Notes: generated from the letters alone by a model not told the origin. 6,562 nucleotides of DNA from an uncultured Kouleothrix sp. (GCA_937858455.1 CALLYN010000326.1:1-6562), one strand, 5' to 3'; positions 1-6,509 are shown, counted from the first letter of the stretch. A program made the numbers and translations.

Positions 1-582
1 GAGGTGGCCGCCGCGTCGCGCGAGCGCGGTGCCGAGGCCAGCACGGTGCCCTGCGACGCAACCGCCGAGCCGCACGTGCGCCGCATGATCGAGTCGGCGG
101 CTAGTATCAGCGGCCGGGTCGACGTGCTTGTGAACAGCGCGGGCGGCGCGACGGTGGCCCCGCTGGCTGAGCTGACGCTGGCGGACTGGGAGCGCTCGCT
201 GCGTGTTGGCCTGACGGCGGTATTTCTGGCGTGCAAGCACGCCGCGCCGCACATGCAGCCCGGCAGCCTGATCGTAAATGTCGCGTCGGTGGCCGCGCGC
301 CAGGCGTTCCCGGGCTGGTCGGCATACGTGGCGGCAAAGCACGGCATGCTGGGCTTCTCGTCGGCGATTCGCGAGGAGCTGCGGCCGCGCGGCGTGCGCG
401 TGAGCGTGGTGCTGCCGGCCGCAACCGATACCGCGCTGTGGGACAGCGTGCCCGGCGAGTGGAACCGCGCCAACATGCTGCAGCCCGACGACGTGGGCCG
501 CGCGATTGCGCAGCTGGTGGCCCAGCCGGCCTACGCCACGGTTGAGGAGCTGACGATTGGCCACGTGGCGGGGCGGCTGTAG
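1..582 (+). CDS. SDR family oxidoreductase, C-terminal part (5' truncated by the window)
   Basis: This is the C-terminal part of a classical short-chain dehydrogenase/reductase, an NAD(P)(H)-dependent oxidoreductase of the cytoplasm. The frame is open to the first base of the window. The N-terminal glycine-rich TGxxxGIG nucleotide-binding motif is missing, so about 45-60 residues lie upstream. Counting from the GTG at position 4, which is very unlikely to be the true start, the visible parts are the acidic residue after the third strand (CDAT, D18), the NSAG form of the NNAG motif (N44-G47), the catalytic Ser95 in VNVAS, and the YxxxK pair Y108/K112 with the usual 13-residue spacing from the serine. 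A Pro-rich segment (LPAATDT) follows, as expected for the cofactor loop. The protein ends normally at a TAG. The substrate cannot be told from this sequence. It points towards the sugar operon and is not part of it. Confidence 0.9.
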   Translation, partial: EVAAASRERGAEASTVPCDATAEPHVRRMIESAASISGRVDVLVNSAGGATVAPLAELTLADWERSLRVGLTAVFLACKHAAPHMQPGSLIVNVASVAARQAFPGWSAYVAAKHGMLGFSSAIREELRPRGVRVSVVLPAATDTALWDSVPGEWNRANMLQPDDVGRAIAQLVAQPAYATVEELTIGHVAGRL

Positions 583-604
583 CGCGCGCTCGCCCTTTTC
601 TTTT
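571..604 (+). terminator. Possible intrinsic terminator of the SDR gene
   Basis: GGGCGG (571-576) can pair with TCGCCC (590-595) as five Watson-Crick pairs and one G-U pair, around a 13-nt loop. The stem is followed directly by a T-rich run, TTTTCTTTT (596-604). The stem overlaps the last codons and stop codon of the SDR gene. The position and T-run suit a Rho-independent terminator, but the stem is short, so this is tentative. Confidence 0.4.
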
Positions 605-631
605 ATACGCTGTTCGCTTGATCACGTATAG

Positions 632-651
632 ATTGTGTTGTGCAACACAAT
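632..651. repeat. Perfect 9-2-9 palindrome in the convergent intergenic region
   Basis: ATTGTGTTG (632-640) and CAACACAAT (643-651) are exact reverse complements separated by TG. The AT-leaning sequence stands out against the GC-rich surroundings. The form resembles the binding site of a dimeric regulator, but it lies behind both flanking genes rather than in front of one. As RNA it could form an 8-bp stem with a 4-nt loop. No T-run follows on the plus strand. Confidence 0.5.
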
Positions 652-657
652 AAGAAA

Positions 658-684
658 TTTGGGGGCGGCGAAGCCGCCCCCAAA
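658..684 (-). terminator. Strong hairpin, likely terminator of the sugar operon (possibly bidirectional)
   Basis: Twelve perfect base pairs (TTTGGGGGCGGC at 658-669 with GCCGCCCCCAAA at 673-684) enclose a 3-nt loop, which reads TTC on the minus strand. Read on the minus strand, the stem is followed by TTTCTTATT, a weak T-rich tract, and it lies 88 bp past the GH3 stop codon. On the plus strand it is followed by C-rich DNA with no T-run, so it should work better for the operon than for the SDR gene. A position between two convergent genes is typical of terminators. Confidence 0.7.
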
Positions 685-771
685 CCCCACCAAAGTGTCA
701 GTCATCAAGCGAATTTGGTATTACAGCATCGCCACGCCGTCGATCTTGCCCCTCTGGCGGCCGCGCGGGCG

Positions 772-3147
772 CTACTCGATCGCCACGCGCGTCGCGACGA
801 TCTCGCGCTGGCGGTACTCGGCCACCGGGCCGCTCAGCTCAGCCACCTGCTCGGCGCGCAGGTCGGCCGACGATGCGCCAACGCTGAAGCGAAACGCGCC
901 CGGCTCGGCGACAAAGCGCATCTGTGGGTCGTAGAACGCCAGCCGCGACGGGTGCACCGTAAATGTCAGGCGCCTGGCCTGGCCCGGCTCGATCCAAACG
1001 CGCGCAAACCCGAGCAGCATCTGGTCGGGCCGCGCCACCGTGGCGATCATGTCGCGGCCGTAGAGCTGCACCACCTCCTCGCCGGCGCGCTGCCCGGTGT
1101 TGCGCACCTCGACGCTTATCTCGATCGGCTCGGCCGTGCTCGTGGCGCGCACGTCGCAGGCGCCGTATGCGAAGCTGGTGTAGCTCAGCCCGTGGCCAAA
1201 CGAGAACAGTGGCGTCGGCGGGCTGTCGGCGTAATCCCCGAAGAACATCGGCCGGTCGCCGCCGGCGCGATGCCCATAGTAGATCGGCACCTGCCCAACC
1301 GCGCGCGGCAGCGTGATCGGCAGGCGGCCGCTGGGGTTTACGGCGCCGGTGAGCACGTCGGCAAGGCCGCTGCCGCCCTCTTCGCCGGGCGGGAACAGCT
1401 GTATCAAGGCATTGGCGTGCACCGCGATCCGCGATAGCGTGTGCGCCCGTCCGCTCAGAACCACCACCACCAGCGGCGTGCCAGTGGCCGCCAAAGCTTC
1501 GACAAGCTCGGCCTGCACGCCTGTCAGCTCCAGGCCGGCGGCATCATTTCCTTCGCCCACCGTGGCTGGCCGGTGCAGGCCGCTTTTGCCGGCCAGCACC
1601 ACCACGGCCACCTCGGCCGCGCGCGCCGCCGCCAGCGCCTCGGCAAAGCCGCCCCGGTCGTCGCCCAGCACCTCGCAGCCCTTGGCATACAACAGCTCGG
1701 TATCCGCGCCCAGCGCGGCGCGCAGGCCCGCCAGCGGCGTCACATGCGGCGTGTAGTGCGGGCCGGCGGCGAACGCCCCGCCGGCCTGGGGCGTCAGGTC
1801 GTCGGCGCCGATTAGATTCTCCGCATCGGCCTGCGGCTGCGCCAGGTAGATCATCTCCTGATGCGCCGGGTAGTGGTAGTCGCCCTGCAGCAGCCGCTGG
1901 TCGTCGGCGCCCGGGCCGATCAGCGCCACCCGCCCGAGCGTGGGCGCCAGCGGCAGCACGCCATCGTTCTGCAGCAGCACGGCCGACTCAGCCGCGGCGC
2001 GGCGCGCAAGCTGGCGCTGCGCTGGCGTCTGGAAGTACCCCGCCGCGGCGTCGGCGTCGGCGTAGGGCTGCTCGAACAAGCCCAGCTGAAACTTCATCCG
2101 CAGCGCGCGGCGCACCGCCGTATCCAGCACCGCGCCGCCAAGGCGCCCAGCCTCGAGCTCGGCCCTGAGCGGCGCGCTATAGTAGTCGAAGTTCGGCAGC
2201 TCGATATCCAGCCCGGCCGCGAGCGCCAGCGCGGCGGCGGCGCCCTTGTCGGCGGCAACCCGGTGAAAGCGCAGCAGCTGTGGGATCGACCAGTAGTCGG
2301 CCACCACCACCCCGGCGAAGCCCAGCTCGTCGCGCAGCAGCTCCGTCAGAATGGCGTAGCTACCGGCGCACGGCACGCCGTCGATCGAGGCGTACGAGTT
2401 CATCACCGCCGCCAGCCCGGCCTCGCGGATCGCGGCGGCGAACGGCTCGGCGTACACCTCGCGCAGCTCGCGCGGGCCAAGCTGCACCGGGTTCCAGTTA
2501 CGCCCGCCCTCCGACATCGAGTAGCCCAGGAAGTGCTTGGCGGTGGCCACCACGCCCTGGCGCAGGTCGCCCGTCTGCAGGCCGCGCACATACGCCGCGC
2601 CGAGCGTGCCGGCCAGCACTGGATCCTCGCCGTAGGTCTCCTCGAGCCGGCCCCAGCGCGGGTCGCGCGCGATGTCGAGCACCGGCGCCAGGCCCAGCCG
2701 CGCGCCAACCGCCAGCATCTGCTCGCGGATCACGCCGGCCACGCGCTCGAGCAGCGCCGGATCCCAGCTGGCGGCCAGCCCGATCGCCTGCGGAAACACC
2801 GTCGCGTCGCGCGCGCAGTAGCCGCCAACCGACTCTTCGTGCACGATCACCGGTATGCCCAGGCGCGTACGCTCGACGGCGACGCGCTGGATGGCGTTCA
2901 TCAGCTCGGCGCTCTCGCGCGGGTGCAGCCCCGTCGAGGCGCCGATCCGCGTCACCTGGCCAATGCCGTGCGGCATTCGCGAGGCCGCGAGCTCGGCGTC
3001 GAAGCGATCGTCGCGCACCAGCGTGGTGCTCCACAGGCAGCCCAGCTGCGCAAGCTTCTCGTCGAGCGTCATCTGCCCAAGCAGGTCGTCAACTCGCTCG
3101 TCGATCGAAAGTGTCGTATCGCGATATCTTGCGTTCGTAGTAGCCAT
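772..3147 (-). CDS. Glycoside hydrolase family 3, probable beta-xylosidase/beta-glucosidase (cytoplasmic)
   Basis: This 791-residue retaining glycosidase should release monosaccharides from the non-reducing end of imported oligosaccharides. The N-terminal barrel domain (about 20-345) has HEESVGG (103-109), DPRWGR..EETYGEDP (162-176), KHF (204-206) and the nucleophile motif VVADYW with D284. The C-terminal alpha/beta sandwich (about 388-640) carries GEGND (531-535), where E532 is a candidate acid/base. A fibronectin III-like domain follows (about 675-750). The architecture and length are those of full three-domain GH3 enzymes. No signal peptide is present, which suits intracellular hydrolysis after import. 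The DY after the nucleophile and the HEES motif recall bacterial beta-xylosidases of the XarB/BxlA type more than BglX-type glucosidases, which usually have DW. Substrate is therefore an inference. The start is well supported: AAGGAG (3154-3159) lies 6 nt before the ATG. It is the last gene of the operon, 48 bp after the MalG-type permease. Confidence 0.93.
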   Translation of the reverse strand: MATTNARYRDTTLSIDERVDDLLGQMTLDEKLAQLGCLWSTTLVRDDRFDAELAASRMPHGIGQVTRIGASTGLHPRESAELMNAIQRVAVERTRLGIPVIVHEESVGGYCARDATVFPQAIGLAASWDPALLERVAGVIREQMLAVGARLGLAPVLDIARDPRWGRLEETYGEDPVLAGTLGAAYVRGLQTGDLRQGVVATAKHFLGYSMSEGGRNWNPVQLGPRELREVYAEPFAAAIREAGLAAVMNSYASIDGVPCAGSYAILTELLRDELGFAGVVVADYWSIPQLLRFHRVAADKGAAAALALAAGLDIELPNFDYYSAPLRAELEAGRLGGAVLDTAVRRALRMKFQLGLFEQPYADADAAAGYFQTPAQRQLARRAAAESAVLLQNDGVLPLAPTLGRVALIGPGADDQRLLQGDYHYPAHQEMIYLAQPQADAENLIGADDLTPQAGGAFAAGPHYTPHVTPLAGLRAALGADTELLYAKGCEVLGDDRGGFAEALAAARAAEVAVVVLAGKSGLHRPATVGEGNDAAGLELTGVQAELVEALAATGTPLVVVVLSGRAHTLSRIAVHANALIQLFPPGEEGGSGLADVLTGAVNPSGRLPITLPRAVGQVPIYYGHRAGGDRPMFFGDYADSPPTPLFSFGHGLSYTSFAYGACDVRATSTAEPIEISVEVRNTGQRAGEEVVQLYGRDMIATVARPDQMLLGFARVWIEPGQARRLTFTVHPSRLAFYDPQMRFVAEPGAFRFSVGASSADLRAEQVAELSGPVAEYRQREIVATRVAIE

Positions 3148-3155
3148 ATATGGCT
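3142..3155 (-). promoter_or_regulatory. 14-bp palindrome over the GH3 start codon
   Basis: AGCCATATATGGCT is a perfect palindrome covering the end of the Shine-Dalgarno site (AAGGAG, 3154-3159), the spacer and the ATG. In the mRNA it could fold as a 5-bp stem with a UAUA loop, tucking part of the start codon into the stem. This may be chance, but it could tune translation of the hydrolase relative to the transporter. Confidence 0.3.
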
Positions 3156-3195
3156 CCTTGCCATTCAGCCGAAACCCGTCGTGGTCATCCAGCGC

Positions 3196-4053
3196 TCAGC
3201 CCTTCACCGCGCCAGCCGTCAGCCCGGCGATGAGCTGGCGCTCGGCCACCAGGTAGAAGCCGATCGTCGGGATCAGCGAAAGCGACACGAACGCCAGCAC
3301 GCGCGCCCAGTCGGTGCCGAACTGCCCCTGGAATTGCATAATGCCAAGCGGCAGCGTGTATAGCTTCTCGCTGTTCAGCACCAGCAGCGGCAGGAAAAAG
3401 TCGTTCCAGCTCAACACCATTGTCAGCACCGCCACCGCCGCCAGCGCCGGGCGCATCAGCGGCAGCAGCACCCGCACGAAGAAGCCGGTTGGCGAGCAGC
3501 CGTCGATCGCCGCCGCCTCCTCCAGCTCGCGCGGGATGGTCGCGAAGAAGCCGCGCAGGATCAGAATGTTGCCGGGCAGCCCAAACGCAACCTGCGGCAG
3601 AATGACGCCCCACAGGCTGTCGACCAGGTTGGCCTGGCGCAGCGTGATGTACAGCGGCAAAATCGCCACCGCGGCCGGGAACAGCAGCCCAAGCGTAAAG
3701 AAGTTGAACAGCAGCTCGCGGCCGCGGAAGTTCATGCGCGCGAACACAAACGCCGGCATGCTCGAAAGCACCACCACGCCAAAGGACGCGGCCAGCATCA
3801 CCATGGTGCTGTTGCCGAGCTGCCGCCAGAAGCTCGCGCTCCGCACGATCCCGCCGTAGTTCTCCCAGTGCCAGGACGTCGGCAGGCTGAATGGGCGCAG
3901 CAGCACCTCGACATTGCTTTTAAAGCCATTGATCGCCGCTGCCAGCAGTGGTATCAGCACAAGCAGCGCGAAGCTGATCGCGACGGCGTATTTTGCGGCG
4001 GCGACCATGCCGCGCCGCGATGCGGCCGAAGCCTGCACCTGCCGTGTTGTCAT
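3196..4053 (-). CDS. Carbohydrate ABC transporter permease, MalG type (CUT1 family)
   Basis: This 285-residue integral membrane protein is one of the two pore-forming subunits of the sugar importer. Six hydrophobic segments are visible at about 18-40, 80-104, 113-137, 147-167, 202-222 and 248-270. The cytoplasmic EAA loop that docks onto the ATPase reads ELEEAAAIDG (176-185) and continues into FFVRVLLPLMRPAL. The C-terminal ending AGAVKG is typical of MalG-type permeases, and the length is normal. The start is supported by GGAGGG (4060-4065) 6 nt before the ATG. It follows the MalF-type gene by 18 bp and precedes the GH3 gene by 48 bp, so all are probably on one transcript. Substrate choice depends on the binding protein and cannot be read from this subunit. 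Confidence 0.95.
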   Translation of the reverse strand: MTTRQVQASAASRRGMVAAAKYAVAISFALLVLIPLLAAAINGFKSNVEVLLRPFSLPTSWHWENYGGIVRSASFWRQLGNSTMVMLAASFGVVVLSSMPAFVFARMNFRGRELLFNFFTLGLLFPAAVAILPLYITLRQANLVDSLWGVILPQVAFGLPGNILILRGFFATIPRELEEAAAIDGCSPTGFFVRVLLPLMRPALAAVAVLTMVLSWNDFFLPLLVLNSEKLYTLPLGIMQFQGQFGTDWARVLAFVSLSLIPTIGFYLVAERQLIAGLTAGAVKG

Positions 4054-4071
4054 AGCCAGCCCTCCGGCCGA

Positions 4072-5004
4072 TCATTCAAAATCGCGCCGCATCACCAGAC
4101 GCTGGTAGATCAGCGAGAACCCGAAGCACAGCACAAACATGATCACCGCCACCGCGCTGCCGTAGCCCAGCTGAAAGCGCAGAAACCCGAACTTGTACAG
4201 GTACGTGGCCATGGTCTCGCTGGCGTTCACCGGGCCGCCGGTGGTCATGATCCAGATCAGGTCGAAGAACTGCAGCGACCCCAGCACCGAGAGGTAGATC
4301 GTCAGCCGCACGGTGCTGCCCAGCAGCGGGACGGTGATATAGCGCAGCGTTTGCAGGCGGCCGCAGCCGTCGATCTGCGCCGCCTCCTCCAGCTCGGCCG
4401 GGATGTTCTGCAGCCCGGCGGTGTAGAGCATCATGTGGAAGCCAAAGAACTTCCATGTGATCACCACGAACAGCGCCGCCAGCACCGTGTTCGGGTGCGC
4501 CAGAAACGCCGGCGGCGTGGCCCCCGGAACGATCGCCTGGTACAGCCGGCTGATCAGGCCACCCTGCGGCAGGTACACGAAGTTCCAGATCACGCCCGTC
4601 ACCACCTGCGAAAGCACGTACGGCAGGAAGAAGATCGTGCGGAACACCGCCCGGCCGCGCAGATTATGCCGCACCAGCAGCGCCAGCCCCAGCGCGATCG
4701 GCAGCTGGATGATCAGCGAGAGCACCAGGATCGTCAGGTTGTGGGCGAGCGCGCCGCGAAACACTTTGTCGCCCAGCACGCGCGCGTAGTTCGCCGTGCC
4801 GATGAAGCTCTGCAGCGGGCCAAGCCCATTCCAGCGAAAAAAGCTGTAGTAGACTGCCTGGATCACCGGCAGCAGCACCAGCCCGATGTACAGCAGCGCC
4901 GCCGGCATGAGAAAGCCGGCGATCGTCGCGACGCGACTCCAGAGCATGCGCGGCCGTGCGCGCGGCGCTGCACGCTCGCCTGGCCGCGTAGATACCTGTG
5001 CCAT
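4072..5004 (-). CDS. Carbohydrate ABC transporter permease, MalF type (CUT1 family)
   Basis: This 310-residue membrane protein is the partner permease of the importer. Six hydrophobic segments lie at about 25-48, 90-111, 121-144, 173-196, 232-250 and 282-302. The EAA loop, which contacts the ATPase, reads ELEEAAQIDG (204-213), followed by the usual LPLLGSTV-like region. The N-terminus before the first helix is short and basic, fitting a cytoplasmic start. I chose the ATG at 5004 because an AGAAGGG ribosome-binding site (5011-5017) lies 6 nt before it. The frame can be extended to a GTG at 5028, adding 8 residues, but that codon lies inside a stem-loop and has no good ribosome-binding site. 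The TGA stop is 18 bp before the MalG-type gene. No paired ATPase gene occurs in the window. Confidence 0.94.
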   Translation of the reverse strand: MAQVSTRPGERAAPRARPRMLWSRVATIAGFLMPAALLYIGLVLLPVIQAVYYSFFRWNGLGPLQSFIGTANYARVLGDKVFRGALAHNLTILVLSLIIQLPIALGLALLVRHNLRGRAVFRTIFFLPYVLSQVVTGVIWNFVYLPQGGLISRLYQAIVPGATPPAFLAHPNTVLAALFVVITWKFFGFHMMLYTAGLQNIPAELEEAAQIDGCGRLQTLRYITVPLLGSTVRLTIYLSVLGSLQFFDLIWIMTTGGPVNASETMATYLYKFGFLRFQLGYGSAVAVIMFVLCFGFSLIYQRLVMRRDFE

Positions 5005-5020
5005 AGCCTGCCCTTCTCGG

Positions 5021-5056
5021 CGCGGCACGCCCTGGCGCCTGCCCAGGCGTGCCGCG
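5021..5056 (-). ncRNA. Stem-loop just upstream of the MalF-type gene (intercistronic)
   Basis: CGCGGCACGCC (5021-5031) is an exact inverted repeat of GGCGTGCCGCG (5046-5056). After one bulged C (5032), three more pairs (TGG 5033-5035 with CCA 5043-5045) extend it to 14 pairs with a 7-nt loop. In the mRNA it ends 4 nt before the permease ribosome-binding site. No T-run follows, so it is not an ordinary intrinsic terminator. A role in stabilising the upstream binding-protein message, as known for the malE-malF intergenic REP elements in enteric bacteria, is the best guess. Confidence 0.55.
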
Positions 5057-5073
5057 CGGGGTGCAAACCTCCT

Positions 5074-5114
5074 GCTATCGCCTGCTCTGCGCTACGCGCC
5101 GGGCCGGCGATAGC
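5074..5114 (-). ncRNA. Second stem-loop, directly after the binding-protein stop codon
   Basis: GCTATCGCC (5074-5082) pairs perfectly with GGCGATAGC (5106-5114) around a 23-nt loop, which itself contains a small GCGC-TAC-GCGC hairpin (5089-5099). The outer stem begins 9 nt after the TAA of the binding-protein gene. Read on the minus strand it is followed by AGGAGGTTT, with only three T residues, so full termination looks unlikely. It could be a 3' stabiliser, a partial terminator or an RNA-processing site. Confidence 0.45.
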
Positions 5115-5123
5115 CGAACGATC

Positions 5124-6500
5124 TTACTTCGCAAGCTCGGTCGCAGCTGCCTCCTCGATCGTCTTGGCGGCTTCCTCGGGCGTGGTCGTGCCCGCGAAGA
5201 TCCCCTGCACCGACTCCAGCACCGCCTGGGCTACCGCCGGGGGCAGGTACTGATCGTAGTATAGCTGGTAGTACTTGGCATTGGCCGCGTGCTGCTGCAC
5301 CTCTTTGATCAGCGGGTCGTCCAGCACCGCCTCGGCGCCCTTCACCGTCGGCGGCACGGCCAGGCCCTGCTTCACCATCGCCTTCTGCGTGTCGACGCTC
5401 GTCAGGAAGCGGATGAAGTCGATCGTCTCCTTGGGCGCGTTTTTGCCCACCGCAAAGCCGTCGCCGCCGCCAAGCGCGTCGGAAGGATCGCCCGCGCCGC
5501 CCTCGACGACCGGGAACGGGAACCAGCCCAGGTTCTCATTGTAGGTCTTGGCGTCTTCGGCCACGGCGCGGTTGGCGCCCGGCGCCCACTGGCCCATCAG
5601 CTCCATTGCCGCCTGGCCGTTGGCCATCAGCACCTGCTCATTGCCGTAGTTTGCGCCCAGGAAGCCGTTCTGAAACGGCTGGAGATCGATCAGCTCTTTG
5701 AGCCTGGCGCCGGCTTCTACGAACGGTTTGTCGGCAAACGTTCCCTCGCGCGTGTAGGCTTTGTTGAACGCCGCGCTGCCGCCCTCGCGCACCGCCAGGT
5801 ACACCCACCAGAAGTGCCCCGGCCATTTATCGCCCTCGCCGACGGCGATCGGCGTAATGTTGGCGGCCTTCAGCTTCTTGACGGCATCCAGCAACTCTGC
5901 CCATGTCGCCGGCGGCTTGGCGATGCCGGCTTTCTGGAATAGCGCTTTGTTATACCAGAAGCCGACCATGCCGGCGTCCCACGGCACGCCATACGTTTTG
6001 CCGTCGAAGGTGTACAGCGAGAGCGGGCCAGGCTGGAAGCTCGCGCCCCAGCCGTTCTCCTGCATCGCCGGCGTCAGATCCTGCACCAGCCCGGCGTCGG
6101 CATACTGCTTCAGCACGCCGCCGCCCCAGCTCTGGAATATATCCGGCGGGCTGCCCGACTGCATGGCCGTCGCCAGCTTCTGCTTGAACGCTTCGTTCTC
6201 GAGCACGGTGATCTCGATCGAGACATCCGGGTGCGCCTTGGCGTAGTCGTTGGCGAGCTTCTGCCAGTTGCTGTGCCCGGGCTCGGTGGTAGTGATGTGC
6301 CACCAGGTAATCTTCGTCGCGCCAGTGCCAACCGTCGAGATCCCAGGTGTGGCGGTTGGAACAGGTGAAGGTGCGGCGGCGGCGGTAGGTGCTTCGGTGG
6401 CGGCTGGTGCCGCCGCTGTGGTGGGTGCTGCGGTGGCGGCTGGCGCCGCTGCGGTGGTGGGCGCTTCGGTGGTGGGCTGCTCGGCGGTCATGGACATCAT
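5124..6500 (-). CDS. Extracellular sugar-binding protein of the ABC importer (start uncertain, no signal peptide visible)
   Basis: This protein belongs to the family 1 solute-binding proteins and would capture the oligosaccharide outside the membrane and deliver it to the two permeases. From the ATG at 6500 it has 458 residues. Residues 7-53 are a low-complexity Pro/Thr/Ala linker with a 12-residue repeat. The mature fold starts at about residue 62 with KITWWHITT and continues through SPPDIFQSWGG (117-127), GVPWDAGMVGFWYNKALFQKAG (171-192), NGQAAMELMGQW (294-305) and GGGDGFAVGKNAP (344-356), all usual landmarks of the family. Several Trp and Tyr residues could stack on sugar rings. Such linkers normally follow a lipoprotein signal and Cys, yet none is present here. 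The frame stays open to the window edge for 20 more codons, which do not look like a signal peptide. GGGGAG (6510-6515) lies 9 nt before the ATG and supports that start. Alternative in-frame starts are Met2 and Met4. It is the first visible gene of the operon. Confidence 0.9.
   Translation of the reverse strand: MMSMTAEQPTTEAPTTAAAPAATAAPTTAAAPAATEAPTAAAAPSPVPTATPGISTVGTGATKITWWHITTTEPGHSNWQKLANDYAKAHPDVSIEITVLENEAFKQKLATAMQSGSPPDIFQSWGGGVLKQYADAGLVQDLTPAMQENGWGASFQPGPLSLYTFDGKTYGVPWDAGMVGFWYNKALFQKAGIAKPPATWAELLDAVKKLKAANITPIAVGEGDKWPGHFWWVYLAVREGGSAAFNKAYTREGTFADKPFVEAGARLKELIDLQPFQNGFLGANYGNEQVLMANGQAAMELMGQWAPGANRAVAEDAKTYNENLGWFPFPVVEGGAGDPSDALGGGDGFAVGKNAPKETIDFIRFLTSVDTQKAMVKQGLAVPPTVKGAEAVLDDPLIKEVQQHAANAKYYQLYYDQYLPPAVAQAVLESVQGIFAGTTTPEEAAKTIEEAAATELAK
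6369..6467 (-). repeat. 36-bp tandem repeat coding for the binding-protein linker
   Basis: Two full units and a partial third encode EAPTTAAAPAAT (residues 12-23), AAPTTAAAPAAT (24-35) and EAPTAAAAP (36-44). The DNA copies differ mainly at third codon positions, so the repeat is kept at protein level. It forms a flexible Pro/Ala/Thr spacer of the kind that tethers a lipoprotein's binding domain away from the membrane. Confidence 0.8.
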
Positions 6501-6509
6501 GGCTGCATG

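Larger units (their letters stand above)
613..713. repeat. 101-bp element bounded by an imperfect inverted repeat
   Basis: TTCGCTTGATCAC (613-625) is matched in reverse complement at 12 of 13 positions by GTCATCAAGCGAA (701-713). Between the arms lie a 20-bp palindrome (632-651) and a GC-rich hairpin (658-684), so three inverted repeats sit within about 100 bp of otherwise plain intergenic DNA. No clear target-site duplication is seen outside the arms. It may be a REP- or MITE-like element, or simply a complex bidirectional terminator. Copy number in the genome is unknown. Confidence 0.45.

Noticed and set aside
107..625. 172-codon minus-strand frame opposite the SDR fragment
   Set aside because: Arg/Ala/Pro-rich antisense shadow of a clear SDR with intact catalytic residues.
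640..1437. 265-codon plus-strand open frame starting in the intergenic palindrome
   Set aside because: It reads through the terminator-like hairpin and then lies antisense to the GH3 C-terminal domain. No protein family features are visible.
1861..3363. 500-codon plus-strand open frame opposite the GH3 gene
   Set aside because: It is antisense to a protein with clear GH3 motifs, is rich in Arg, Gln, Ala and His with no recognisable domain, and runs across the GH3 start and the operon junction. This is a GC-bias shadow.
5005..5028. GTG start for the MalF-type permease at 5028
   Set aside because: It lies within the 5021-5056 stem-loop and lacks a good ribosome-binding site, whereas the ATG at 5004 has AGAAGGG at proper spacing.
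4863..5066. Small minus-strand frame starting at TTG next to the AGGAGG site
   Set aside because: The spacing to AGGAGG is only 1 nt, and the frame runs out of register through the MalF-type gene with Arg/Cys-rich shadow composition.
3868..5253. 461-codon plus-strand open frame opposite both permease genes
   Set aside because: It crosses three minus-strand gene boundaries, has shadow-like composition (Gln, Arg, His rich) and shows no domain, while both permeases opposite are convincing.
6497..6508. Three-codon reading frame (ATG CAG CCA TGA) overlapping the binding-protein start
   Set aside because: Its ATG lies only 1 nt after GGGGAG, too close for normal initiation, so an upstream regulatory peptide is not supported.
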